A stretch of 64,000 nucleotides of DNA from Arenicola marina (taxonomy: Eukaryota; Annelida; Polychaeta; Arenicolidae), in assembly GCA_964019135.1 (NCBI GenBank), contig OZ025258.1:16709771-16773770 (forward strand), written 5' to 3'. This document shows positions 45,201 through 55,325 of the stretch, in pieces. Every line of letters begins with the position of its first letter. The first letter of the stretch is position 1. The notes under the pieces were generated by a model. The model saw only the letters and a list, made by a program, of their open reading frames with translations, was not told the DNA's origin and ran no database searches. The translations under genes and the position numbers were made by a program.

Positions 45201-48200
45201 CAGGATTTTAATTAAAGACTGGATATACTTATTTGATATGGGAGAAGAGATTGGTTAAAGATGACGTCATTCTGGGAGCGCGTTATGACAACAACAAAAT
45301 CTTCACTGGATAAGACGTCGTAAATAACTGTCATTATCGGACCATAACGAGTGGCGAGATCCTGTGTTCGTAGTCATCCATACGTGGAAAGCCACTAGCG
45401 TACGTGTTAAGGGTGATGATAGCTTCACTAGAGTGCGCCACTGTGGTTTTTACAGATTAGGAATGTCGCTTATTGATTACATCAGGTGACTTATTAAGGC
45501 GACATTGGCTTAATTCGCATCGCCGACAACAATTAACTTTATATTTCTCCATATATACCAACCCTATTATTTGGCGAAATGTTGGCCAATCTGTACATGT
45601 TGAGGATGTTATTCGGGATGTCCTCCATCAATAAATAAGTACATACCAATTAACCGTATATCGCACACTCATATTTCTGGTGATCGTTTCCAGCGAGAAT
45701 CCCATGGGCAGACCACGTGTTTCTCGGTATCCCAGGGCAACAGTCCACAGTACGAAGAAATCCCGGCCATTCGAATTTTCCCGCCAGATAATGCTCTGCA
45801 TTGTAAGTGCTTTAAGGTCGGGTCTTAACGACAGAAATTTACTTTGGAATTTTCAAGTCTTATTATCATGTCACCCCCCCCCCCCTTCCCCTCACCCCAC
45901 CTCACTCCCAGGTCATACATACTGCGGCTTGTGTACTAATGACATCATCACTGTTGCACCCCCCTATCAACACACCTGCAATCTGTCTTTCCGATCCATG
46001 CAGAAGATGCAGTGATTTTCGCTCCCATCTTTCATGCGAGAGCCCACGGAATGGGTCATGGTAGTGAATAATAGCATGTAAGACATACGTGAGCTATGCT
46101 GACATTATAACGATTCGCCGCCCTTACACTGAAGAACGACCGTTCGATTACTTTGTTATATTAACTTTTGTTGTTCACAGTGGAAAATGTAACATTTACC
46201 TAAACGTATCATTATCCAACATTTCTCGCGATGCACTTTAAAAAACAAAAGTTTAGAACAAAGTAATCGAACGGTGCATCCCGAGAAATGTTAGAACAAA
46301 GTAATCGAACGGTGCAGCCCGAGAAATGTTAGAACAAAGTAATCGAACGGTGCATCCCGAGAAATGTTAGAACAAAGTAATCGAACGGTGCATCCCGAGA
46401 AATGTTGGATAAAAAATGTTATTTTTCCCACTGTGACAATAAAACTACTTATCTTGATTAGTTGCAGTGGTAGCGGAGACAAGTCCTAGGCACTTAGCAG
46501 TGCCTTCTGAGAACTGTGAGGTAACGATTGCTGCTCATTATCCTTCTGTGTTCCGGTTCCGGTTCCGGTTCTCCTCTTACACTTCCCCTATCAAGCAAAG
46601 ATTCCTCGCAAAAGATATCGTCAACGCAAGACTATTGCTCATATGCGTAGTTGCAGATCAGTACACGAGATTTTATAAGTCTCGGTCCACTAGGAATTCA
46701 TCATTTCTATAATAGAATATGATCATGTTATATCTTATAGTAGATTGGGCTGAACTTCTACCGTTGCAAATGGTTATTTGACCACTATAAGCGCTTGCAG
46801 GCTCAAGAAAATAAACTTCAGTGATAAATAATTGATAAGAATAAGTAATTCTTGCACTAATCAGACCTTAAAATGTTACAATTTTAGATCCTGGCCTGAT
46901 TTTGGCGGGAATCCACTGGATTCAGACAAATAGTTTTAAAACTTACCACATACGGAAATGACAGATCTTCGTTATGTCTTTCTTTTCTTCACGCAGAGCT
47001 CGCAGTCACCGCCGCCCCTTGATCCCGACCCAATCCGGCACCAGGACGCTATGCCACTCCCGCCGCGAGATCCACTTCCGGTCCGTGGTTCACTTCCGGT
47101 TATGGCCCACGGTGCGATCCCGCCGCCGCCGGATTCACCCCCCGTGGATCGCCACTCTCCGGATGAGCCGTACCGACAGGACTCCCCGACCTACATCAGC
47201 CTCCCCTCACCTGGATCCATTCTGCGGACTCCCTACCAGACCAGTCGGGATCTGTCCTTCACCAGCGTCAGGGATTGTGGCGCCGGGGATTTCTCTCTGA
47301 TCCAGGATGAAGAATACCCCTCCGAGGCCAGCTTCCAGGTTATTATACCACATGCGCCCCCGTGGACGGGTGTCTGGGGGTCACCCCGTGGCCTAGTGGG
47401 TAGCGCATTCGACTGTTTGCAAGTGTGCTCTGCTAGGCCAGCGCAAGCGAGCGGTGTGTGGTTCGAATGCCACTCGTGCAAAGATGTTGTCAAGTGTGCT
47501 CTGCGAGGCCAGCCTAAGTGGCCGGGGCTTAATTCGAATCACATCAGCAAACGTCTACACTGTACACATGTCTATGTTCGTGCAGGATAAAGATCCCGCA
47601 AAGAGTAGAGGATACCCGTCAGAGACATGGCTCCTCATTGCCTTGGCCATGTCCATTGTCGTGATATGATCCACAGACTGAGGTTAAAGGGTTCTACTTC
47701 ATCACTCAATGGACGGGGCATGGACATTATTTACATGGCACTCCAGTAAAGAATTGGCGGCACAATAATAAATAACGCTTTGTCACTCTTACTTTGGGTC
47801 CCTCCTGGCTTATAAGGCTTTCATTGGTTACTTGATATGTTTCTAAAAATCCCGTCATCGCTTTACAATTGGTCTACAAATACAATAATACGATGCACTT
47901 TACCCTGTGTAAAAAAACGCTTTACAATAACAATCTAATGCCATGACATTGAGTGTTAGTTTCTTTTTTTTATGAGTTCTGGGTAAATATGTGTGGCTTT
48001 CACTTCATAAAATTAGCATAAGATATGTATGTTTTCTGTAATGAAGTTCACACGTATCTCCCTGTAGGCCGCGGCGGTGATGGAGAGGACGAGTAAGTTG
48101 GTTGTATATTTAGGACGCTTTAACCACTTTTGGTCATATCACGTCAATGGGAGAAGGAAGGGAGAGTGGAGCCATGTCCCCCCGGGGTTAACCCCCTACT

Positions 48201-50484
48201 CTTTGCGAAGAAGGACATGCGATCTTTATCCTGCGACCACACGGACACGGCTACAGCGGGGCTCGAACCACCGATCCACTTAGAGGAGGAGGAGTGAGTA
48301 TTTGTGGCATTCACTTCACGTAAGTAGCGTAAGATCTGTATGTTGTTCATGCCGTTTAGACATATCTGTCCGTAGGCCGCTGCGGGGATCGGGAGGATGA
48401 GGAGCACGCCCTTCTCCCTGCTGGATATGCCGCGGAGGCTTCTGGGTAGTGACGTCCGAGCCGCGGAGGCCCTGATGGTGGAAGCGGACGAGGAGCCGCC
48501 CCCGAAGCGCGGTCGCCGGGCCACCGATACCAGACGACTCTCGACGTTAGCCTCCATCTCTGAGCATCCGGAACTGGAAGAAGAAACGCCGGCCGTCACC
48601 GTGCTACCGCCTGATCCCGGTCGTGATCCCGATGGGCAACGTCCTCCTGGTCATCCGGATCATCACAAAGCGGAGGAGATCTCCACCGATGGTAGCGTGT
48701 TCGACGCCCGGGAATACTCGCTGAGGGATTTTACGGGATTGCTGCAGTCCAGCGGAGAAGTCGGATCCGGAGTCGTCATTCGTGGATCATCGGCGTCCCT
48801 AGATGACGCGGGTAACAATGTCGGCTATAGGGAGTCTCGAGATCGGCGGGATTTTTCCGAGCCGCCCAAATCCCGGATTGAGAGCCGAGAGGAAACGGAA
48901 GCAGGGGAACCCATGATGACGGAGGAACCGGAAGGGGGAATATCGCATCTTGACGGCGTCTTGTGGAGGATGTCAGATGATGACGTCATCGCCGGTGTCC
49001 CACCCACCCTGGCGACCAATGACCTTGGAGAGGTCATGGATAGCGACAGTGTTACCTCTTCACAAGACTCCGATCCCGAACTCGCTAGGAGTTCCACCAC
49101 CCAGGCACAGACCCAGCCCCGGGGGGTGGGAACCACCAACCTTGTGGGAGAGGACTCCGAACTGGCAGCTTCCTACCTGAATTACATCGATGAAGAAGAA
49201 GAGCAGAGGGAGGAGGAGGAGAGAGACGAGGAGGGGGATGAGGCGGAGGAGGAGGAGAGGGACGAGGAGGGGGATGAGGCGGAGGAGGAGAAGGAGATAG
49301 AGGAGGGGGAGGAGGAGGAGGAGAGGGCGGAGGAGCAGGAGGGTGAGGAGATTGACGAGGAGGGGGAGGAGGCGGAGGAGGAGAGGGACGAGAAGGGGGA
49401 GGAGGCGCAGGAGGAGAGGGAGGAGGAGGAAAAACAACCACAGCGACTCTCGTCGAAGCATCATTTCCGCACATATCCGGAGGATCGGCGAGACGTATCC
49501 GACTTCCTGGATAAGTTACTACGTCGTCCGAACGTTACCATGAGGGTGGTGAGCCCCCGGCCGGCCAGCTCCCGACCGGCCAGCCCCCGACCGGCCAGAC
49601 CCCGACCGGCCAGCCCCCGACCGGCCAGCCCCTCATCCAACTTTGACCTCACGGATGTGACCGCGATCACCTCCCCGTCCACCTTCATATCAGAGCCCTA
49701 CACCCAGGACTCCGCGTCGACAAACTTTCGCGATCTCAACCCCGACGAGCATCTCGACAACGTTTGGCGGATACGCCAGGCGCCCTCTACCGTAGGAGGG
49801 CATATTAATCAAAATCACGATCGCGTGACGATGAGCCAGATGCCGGGGAAGGGCTACACCGTGCGCCAGACGTCGCGCGAGGAGATCTGCTACCGCTTAG
49901 CGCTGACTGACCTTGCCGACCTCAGTCACATGGCACGTGGCGGGTATGGTATGGTCCGAGCAAAATCTAATTTGCTGTCACCGCGTGAGGCGGAAGCCAC
50001 GCTCGACTCCGATGACGACATCGGGGAGAACCGCGGCGTGACTCCAACAGAGTCGCGGCAGACCTGTTTGTTACCAAGGCAACCGGACTCCGCCCTTGGA
50101 TCCGGCGGCGGAACTCTCGACGGAGGAGTTTCTGTGAACGCCGGTACAAAACACAAGCTGTTTCCAAGGCAACATTCCACGACGAGGCAGACTACTACCA
50201 CGCCGTGTTCACCGTGGAGAGAAGATAACGGCGGGCAACGGGCCAAACCTCGCACGTCCAAGGTCACCTTCAAATCCGGTAAAACAGGTGAGAAGACCCA
50301 TAAGCGCTTCCGGTCACGTTCACTGAAAAAGCGGAAGACGCCCGGTAGACCACGTGACCCGGCGTTACGCCAGATGGAACCGGAAGTAGGTGGCGACGCT
50401 CTCGGTGACGTCACGTCCTACTACTCCCTGGGTGGTTCGACTTCCAAGATAATGTTTGGGATCGGCAAAGAAACCTCATGCTGA
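39196..50484 (+). CDS. Single-pass CUB-domain membrane protein with long cytoplasmic tail
   Basis: Exons 39196-39271 (tentative signal-peptide exon), 42636-43034, 43826-43913, 44712-44859, 45694-45802, 46468-46520, 46997-47338 and 48376-50484 (TGA) sum to 1,107 codons with matching phases. Residues 1-25 (MWHGRRG, then LGLLVAFCVIFIISYCLS) look like a signal peptide. Residues 26-158 form one CUB-like domain. Residues of about 162-187 (MELLLAGVIYFIVVPISC then IYPFVKFV) are a TM helix, followed by the stop-transfer SRRHPGR. The tail of about 920 residues includes YEEIPAIRIFPPDNALH, proline-rich stretches (LPPRDPLPVRG), a glutamate-rich block and RPASP repeats. No orthologue is recognised. Exons from 42636 onward are well supported; the donor of the first exon (A then GTTCAC) is weak. 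Confidence 0.7.
39616..40571. mobile_element. 956-bp inverted-repeat element flanked by TA
   Basis: Left end GGGCTATAAAGTCTCGTTCG..ACTTCCGG..TTTTGGGGACAAACAAACG. The right end inverts this as CGTGTGTTTGTTTGTCCCCA..GACTTCAG..CTGTATAGCCC; the two match over about 70 bp with gaps. TA borders both ends. A TA target is typical of Tc1/mariner-like transposases. No intact transposase frame is present. It lies between the tentative signal exon and the CUB exon. Confidence 0.7.
42636..43034 (+). CDS. CUB-domain exon
   Basis: It reads CSGLLELSEGQGQGLIFPPK, then CECVLNPPPGGHVVMDFVTF, DLPSSGDTSLCLYGSVLYGD, HKLCGSVAAPRRFTTQGS and KVKVHFYEP. This follows the CUB pattern: an initial cysteine, a C.. then ..G.hi.l.f..fdL core, a C.YgsV.v pair and LCG..P before the final strands. 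The first two bases complete a codon begun upstream; the donor is CTG then GTGAGT. Confidence 0.75.
43121..43522 (-). repeat. Two adjacent SINE copies (family A-like tail fragment and family B)
   Basis: 43121-43260 carries a decayed family A tail (GGTCATATCGCGACAATGGG). 43262-43522 is a fuller family B copy: on the minus strand GCCACCCCGCGTTCGGCTAC, GTGCTCTGCGAGGCCAGCCC, a B box near GAGGTTCAAATCC, and AACATCTACGGTTGTGCAGG. Confidence 0.7.
44440..44620 (+). repeat. G-rich tandem duplication in CUB-gene intron
   Basis: CACGCTGCCTCAGATAGCGT followed by TCTTCCTCAAAAGGAGG occurs twice, separated by runs of 9-18 G. The G tracts are dense enough for quadruplex formation. It ends about 90 bases before exon 44712. 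Confidence 0.8.
46130..46440. mobile_element. Foldback element with internal 38-bp tandem repeats
   Basis: The outer arms TTCACAGTGGAAAATGTAAC and CCAACATTTCTCGCGATGCA are inverted on the right as TGCATCCCGAGAAATGTTGG and AATGTTATTTTTCCCACTGT. Inside, GAACAAAGTAATCGAACGGT, then GCATCCCGAGAAATGTTA, repeats about 3.5 times at 38-bp spacing, and CGTTCGATTACTTTGTT at 46131 is its inverse. It ends 30 bases upstream of the small exon 46468-46520. Confidence 0.8.
46468..46520 (+). CDS. Small 53-nt exon of the CUB gene
   Basis: Between GATTAGTTGCAG and GTAACG. It resolves the phase between exon 45694-45802 (one base over) and exon 46997-47338 (phase 0), and reads LVAETSPRHLAVPSENCE. Without it the downstream join would create a TAG stop, so its inclusion is well supported by phase. 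Confidence 0.65.
47387..47700 (+). repeat. tRNA-derived SINE, family B
   Basis: GTGGCCTAGTGGGTAGCGCA is an A-box-bearing head and GTGTGGTTCGAATGCC a B box. Related segments at 43262 (inverted) and 55697 define the family. The segment GTGTGCTCTG..AGGCCAGC is repeated within this copy, so it carries an internal duplication. It begins about 50 bases after the donor of exon 46997-47338. Confidence 0.8.
48068..48092 (+). pseudogene. 25-nt decoy exon copied from the start of the last CUB-gene exon
   Basis: CTCCCTGTAG precedes GCCGCGGCGGTGATGGAGAG, then GACGA and GTAAGT. It resembles the true exon start 308 bases later (CCGTAG, then GCCGCTGCGGGGATCGGGAG). About 85 bases of upstream intron are duplicated as well. 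Both splice signals look usable, but its length is not a multiple of three, so inclusion would shift the tail out of frame. Confidence 0.6.
48097..48280 (-). repeat. SINE family A, head-truncated
   Basis: Runs from the CCAACC-side tail (TAGGACGCTTTAACCACTTT) to the B-box region GGGGCTCGAACCACCGATCC and stops before the tRNA 5' end. It sits exactly between the decoy exon and the duplicate that contains the real exon acceptor. Confidence 0.85.
48376..50484 (+). CDS. Last exon of the CUB gene: low-complexity cytoplasmic tail
   Basis: This exon has 703 codons including the stop. It opens AAAGIGRMRSTPFSLLDMPR. A block of about 80 residues of Glu with Asp, Gly and Arg is encoded at 49189-49432. 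Repeated RPASP units are encoded at 49550-49630. A basic KSGKTGEKTHKRFRSRSLKK stretch precedes the end, ..MFGIGKETSC. It is largely predicted disordered. The purine-rich stretch makes long open frames on the other strand, which I regard as shadows. Confidence 0.8.
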   Translation, partial: AAAGIGRMRSTPFSLLDMPRRLLGSDVRAAEALMVEADEEPPPKRGRRATDTRRLSTLASISEHPELEEETPAVTVLPPDPGRDPDGQRPPGHPDHHKAEEISTDGSVFDAREYSLRDFTGLLQSSGEVGSGVVIRGSSASLDDAGNNVGYRESRDRRDFSEPPKSRIESREETEAGEPMMTEEPEGGISHLDGVLWRMSDDDVIAGVPPTLATNDLGEVMDSDSVTSSQDSDPELARSSTTQAQTQPRGVGTTNLVGEDSELAASYLNYIDEEEEQREEEERDEEGDEAEEEERDEEGDEAEEEKEIEEGEEEEERAEEQEGEEIDEEGEEAEEERDEKGEEAQEEREEEEKQPQRLSSKHHFRTYPEDRRDVSDFLDKLLRRPNVTMRVVSPRPASSRPASPRPARPRPASPRPASPSSNFDLTDVTAITSPSTFISEPYTQDSASTNFRDLNPDEHLDNVWRIRQAPSTVGGHINQNHDRVTMSQMPGKGYTVRQTSREEICYRLALTDLADLSHMARGGYGMVRAKSNLLSPREAEATLDSDDDIGENRGVTPTESRQTCLLPRQPDSALGSGGGTLDGGVSVNAGTKHKLFPRQHSTTRQTTTTPCSPWREDNGGQRAKPRTSKVTFKSGKTGEKTHKRFRSRSLKKRKTPGRPRDPALRQMEPEVGGDALGDVTSYYSLGGSTSKIMFGIGKETSC

Positions 50485-51084
50485 GGGTTATATCACGTTG
50501 GAACACACAACATTAAGTTCGTCCTGGTACGTTCTTGAATACCTTTAACTTGTATTTATCAGTGTTCAAAATCATGATTCAATATTTATTTAACTGTTAT
50601 TTAGCTGCTACTTATGTTGCTAGGATATTAATATTTATTAACAGGAGTATAAAATAATCCATAACTATATTATATACGCTTACTGCATATGGTAAATAGA
50701 CATGGGAAGCGGGTGGGGTAGGGCCAGGGGAGCACCCCCCCCCTCCTGCCCCCCCCCCTCTCTCGTGATGGTTGGACACTAGTACCCCCCACCCCACCCC
50801 GACGCCCCGTTCCTCTGTTTTTTGGAGCCAACTTGGTCTCGCCGACGGTAAACTGTAAATCGCTCGCATATTGCTCATATTCTTCACTTAATATACTTAG
50901 CTGTGATTAACCATTCCAACAGCGTATATTTACGCTCACAATCTGAGTTTTTTTCTGAGACAATGATCTGTGGTGTTATATTCAGTTATTGCTTATCATA
51001 AGGTGTCAGTTTATTTATGTTTATTAAGCTTGTTGGTGTTTCGTATTATTTCATTATGTTTATGTTTGTTGCTGTCCTTTTTTC

Positions 51085-51100
51085 ATATAAATAAAATAAA
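51085..51100 (+). terminator. Candidate polyadenylation signal of the CUB gene
   Basis: ATAAATAAAATAAAAGG contains overlapping AATAAA hexamers about 600 bases after the stop codon, followed by a GT-rich stretch (GGTTGTTCGTTAC..GGTTGG) as expected for a cleavage region. Confidence 0.5.
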
Positions 51101-52107
51101 AGGTTGTTCGTTACTTAATAAGGGTTGGTCATTTATTGTTTCTCGACCGTCTTGCACTTGACTTGTTTTCGGTTTTATTCTCCTTTTAGCACTAGAATAA
51201 ATATAGGAACCGTTGTAACGGTAACAAGCTGTGTGGGTCCTCCATTAGCAGCATCCTTTACATTCAACATTTTCCTTTTAAGCGGCTCCAATTATTTGCC
51301 TACATCGATGATGAATTTTGAAATATTTTGGAAAAGCGTTCCAGACACATTGTCTGAGTGTATAAATATTAACCCTATGAAACGCAGATATGTTATCATA
51401 TGTTAAAAAGGTAAAACAAATGCTGTAATGAGCGACTTTTGATGACTTAGTAGACAAGAAAGTTGGCGGAGGGGGGGGGGGGGTCGTATTACCAAATCCC
51501 GAAGAATAGTTTTTTTTTTATTCCCAGGTCCTGGTAAATTAAAAAGGATAACTCTCAGTATACATAGGAAGGGCAGATGCATTATATAAATTTCGATTTC
51601 CTGATTCACGGCCATCTAATATTAAAATTCTCAGTCTACGATTGATGAAAATCTTAGATTACGACGGTCGGCTGATATAGCCCATTCACGAAGAAATATT
51701 TGCCTCCTCAGTTTAGGAAGAAATGAAAACCCCATTCCCGAGGAACCCCCCCCCCCCCCCCCACCCATGAAACTAACACTTTCCCAACCGAGATGTGCCA
51801 AGTTGGTAAAAACATGTGTCCGGTTACTTATTGCATACAATATATATGTGCGTTTATATGCTAAGAATATAAACTCCTCATTTCCAGTCCAAGCGTTTGT
51901 TCCACTTTCTCAGTCAAGGAAAATGTTGCTGTATGGGTAATAGTATAGTCCTCGTGGCCTTAACTTGGACTGAGCACGTATTTTTTGCTATGTAGATTCC
52001 ACGTGGCGACAGATCCCCGTGAATTAGATTGGCAAATTCAACGACTGTCACGTAGACAATGTGGACAAATCACGTTGATTCCACGTTCCCGCCACCAGTA
52101 TTTCTCT

Positions 52108-52351
52108 CTATATAAGGGCCCCTGGGGTGGGGTAGCCATGTTGCGTGTCGATTTTAAGAAAAGGTCCATGTCGCGTGTCCATTTTAAGAAAAGGTCCATG
52201 TCGCGTGTCGATTTTAAGAAAAGTTCTATGTCGCGTGTCGCTAAGTCTTATGTCGCATGTCGATTCTAAGACAGCCCCAATGTCGCGTTGTCGATTTTAA
52301 AAATCGCCCGTGTCGCCGTGTCGAAAAAGCCCCTCTGGGGCCCTTATATAG
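52108..52351. mobile_element. Foldback with 15-bp arms enclosing a 30-bp tandem repeat
   Basis: CTATATAAGGGCCCC (52108-52122) is exactly inverted as GGGGCCCTTATATAG (52337-52351). Between them ATGTCGCGTGTCGATTTTAA followed by GAAAAGGTCC is repeated about five to six times with decay toward the right. The architecture resembles the 46130 element (inverted ends around a minisatellite). Confidence 0.75.
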
Positions 52352-55325
52352 GGACCTCCGTAGTTCATTTCATACTCGGGCCCCCGTCGTTTTCTGAGGC
52401 GTGTTTACCTATAATGAATATCCTCTCATTTTCCCTTGAGGTAACTTACTGGCTAGGCCCATGTGTGCACAAGTCTGGCCTTAAACACCATGCAGTGCCC
52501 TCTCCAGCACATTTGGCACATAACCCAGATATAAATCATCGCCTGAATTTCAGCCTAAAACACATCTATATATATGTATTATTGCATATTATGGGGTCCT
52601 ATTTTATACGTCGACTAGACCAATACTCGGTAGAGTTCAGTTCTAAATACATGTACATTTGCTGCCCGGCCAGTAAACTTTCAGTAGTACCCCCCGCATT
52701 CGTTGGTAGATTAACCCCCGACCAGAACCTGATCAATCAAGGTATAACCAATTTACCAGGTAGGTATAATAACTAAGGCGGATTACCACTTCAAAGGGCG
52801 ACTGTAGATATTTCCAATTACGAGCTTTGGCCTCACAATGGTCGAGCGAGCGTGACCGTGGAGTGTTGTCACTACAGTCTTTATTTGTCTCTTTGTGATA
52901 AATAAACAGATCGTCTGTGGCGACTTTTAAACGCCTTGAATGCCGTCAATTGTCTCGTTGGGAGATTATTAATTAAGACAACATAATTATGATTCTTCGC
53001 CACGGTAGTGCGGGACTAAAAATAATAGCTCGACAGGCACAAAGAAAAGTTAGAAGAATTAACGCCAGTCTCAAGAAAAACTCCCGCCTTTAGATTGCAT
53101 ATGCTTCAGTGGGTTTTGTAGTCCTAGTAATTATATGCTTCCAAGTTTACGAGGCCACGTAATTGCTGAAACAAACCGGCTGCAAAAGCGAAGAAAAGAT
53201 CTCAGAGGCATTGTTGTAAAAATGTTACTCCTACAGCAATATTTTACCTGAGACAATTGGATATGATTCATTTAGGTTCTTAATTCGGGCGTCCCTACCG
53301 TTTTTTGCCTGTTTCAGTGCGATAACTTATCTATTTCGTACAAAAGTTACTCATCGTTTAAGTAGAAAGTTTCTTTATGAGTAGCTTTAAGTGAAAGAAC
53401 AATTTTAGTGATGACCTGTGTATAGACATTTCCTATTAATAGGATGCGTGCATGATAAACATTAATTAAATATTGACATCTACGCTTCATATGCTATCAG
53501 TATGGAGAGTCCTGTTATCACCCGTGTCTTGGTTACGTCACGAACAACGTAATATATAGACGTTGTTAGCCTCAGTTTGTAACTAAGGATTTCTCATTCG
53601 TGGGTGTCTATACGCCCTTTAGCAGTATTATCAGAGAGCTTGCCTTTAAATGTACTATAACGAGCTCGCTTCGAGTGATAGATCTATAGATTGGAGACGT
53701 TCAAAGCACTATCTCTATACCGAGGTGTCACTTTACAACACGTTAGCGTGGCGTCGTCTGCGAGATTCGTAAGTGGCGGGAAAACTTGTGTGGGAGAGAT
53801 GCCTGGTCGGATAATCAAGGCCGGTACGTGGTTGATATATGATCTTGTTGTGGTAAGATGTATATATTTAGGGGCGATTGTAAAGGCGTGATTGTGGTTC
53901 TAGATACGGGTATTAAATTAGGCGTGCGCGGGCTTTGTATTGGTGTGCGTAGGAGTAAAAATGGGTGAGGGTGAAAGGGATTGGGCGTGTGGGTGGAGCA
54001 GGGATGAGTGTAATGTAGGGTTGGGTCTATTGGCGACTGGAGGTAACGGGCTCGGCTGGAGGAGGGGTAGGGGTGAAATGGGTTAGGTGTGTGGGTGGAG
54101 CCGGGGTGAGGGTAGGGTTGGGTTTATGGACGCCAGGAGGTAACGGGCTGGGGTGGGGGTGAGGGTATATATGCATGAGTACGCATACATATGCGTAGCG
54201 CCATTTTGTTATTAAAAAGCCTTTGGAGTGCCGTCATTAAAGTCATGAATATGGTATATATATCCGCACATTTCACCTTGGATTGTTGGCATAGTGGCGT
54301 GTACCGTATACAACCTGGCAACGAGCGAGAGGCTATCTCACTGTGCTAACAGGTCACGCCAGCCAACCTTCCATACCCCCCCCCATCCCTACCCTCCGCC
54401 CCGCTTCCACTCTCACCCTCACCCCGAGCCTACACTGTAGCTATATTGCTATATTGTGGCGGTCTTCAAGCGCCACTCCCCCCCCCCCCCCTACTTGTTA
54501 TCATCGCCCCACCATTAAGCTCCCCCTCCGCCACCCCCCTCCCTCCTACTTGTTATCGTCGCCCCACCCTCCCCGTCACACTCGGCGCACCCACCCCCTC
54601 TGCCGCCACCCCCCTCCTCATCCCTCCCTCCCTCCGCCAACCTCACCCTCACCCTCACCTTTGCGTGCGCGTAGCCGAAGCATCACAACTGACGTGGATG
54701 ACAAGGCCGCGCGTAGGCCTACTGCAGCATAAAAGGCGAGTCTCTCCCCCCGACATCTCACAAACAAACACTGACAGACAGAGGGACAGAACCCTCCGTT
54801 GTGCCTTTGCTCCGCTCTCCGGTCTGTACGCCTGTCGAGGTCTTTCTCGATCTCGCCGTCACCGACATATCTGGTTATATCTGTGTGTGTGTTAGGGAGG
54901 GTGCTTTAACAGTGAGAATTCCCCGATGAGCCCTGGCCGGCCGCGCCACCCTCTCAGCCTCACGTGCTATCACCTATACCACCGTGAGTGTCTCATGTGC
55001 AGGAAAATAAAAATGACTGCATACCTGTGTAGTGAGTGAAGTACACCAACAACTAGCGATCGAGTATCGTGAGACAGAACGAACGCTGACGAACATACCT
55101 ACATTCACAGCAGGGATACGAACTGAAGGACACTTCAAAACGACGCCGCATCACACGTAGCTTGATGATAACTGGCGAATCAACGTTGTCAGTCATTATA
55201 GCAAGAGCGCAGATCAAGCGAGGAGAGTCCTCTTCAAGTGGAAGATCTGAAGATGTCTTCTTCGTTGTTGTCTTTGATCAACGGCGGACACTGATAAGTT
55301 TAGACACAGTTTTTTTGTTTGTATT

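Larger units (their letters stand above)
50485..55325. other. Interval between the CUB gene and the SH3 gene
   Basis: The left part is probably the CUB gene 3' UTR. C and G runs occur near 50735, 51470, 51747 and 54478. A foldback lies at 52108-52351. The last several hundred bases before 55326 are probably the 5' UTR and promoter of the SH3 gene and contain upstream ATGs with short frames (for example from 55252). No further gene is supported. Confidence 0.5.

Noticed and set aside
45680-46015. Frame reading SENPMGRPRVSRYPRAT through the exon at 45694
   Set aside because: It is out of phase with the preceding exon. The phase-0 frame RESHGQTTCFSVSQ..YEEIP fits both neighbours.
46958-47590. 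Extension of the 46997 exon past 47338
   Set aside because: The extension runs into a family B SINE, while a donor at 47339 keeps phase with the last exon.
49060-49474. Minus-strand leucine-rich and proline-rich frames opposite the glutamate-rich block
   Set aside because: GAG/GAA runs read backwards give Leu, Pro or Ser codons; these are shadows of the CUB-gene tail.
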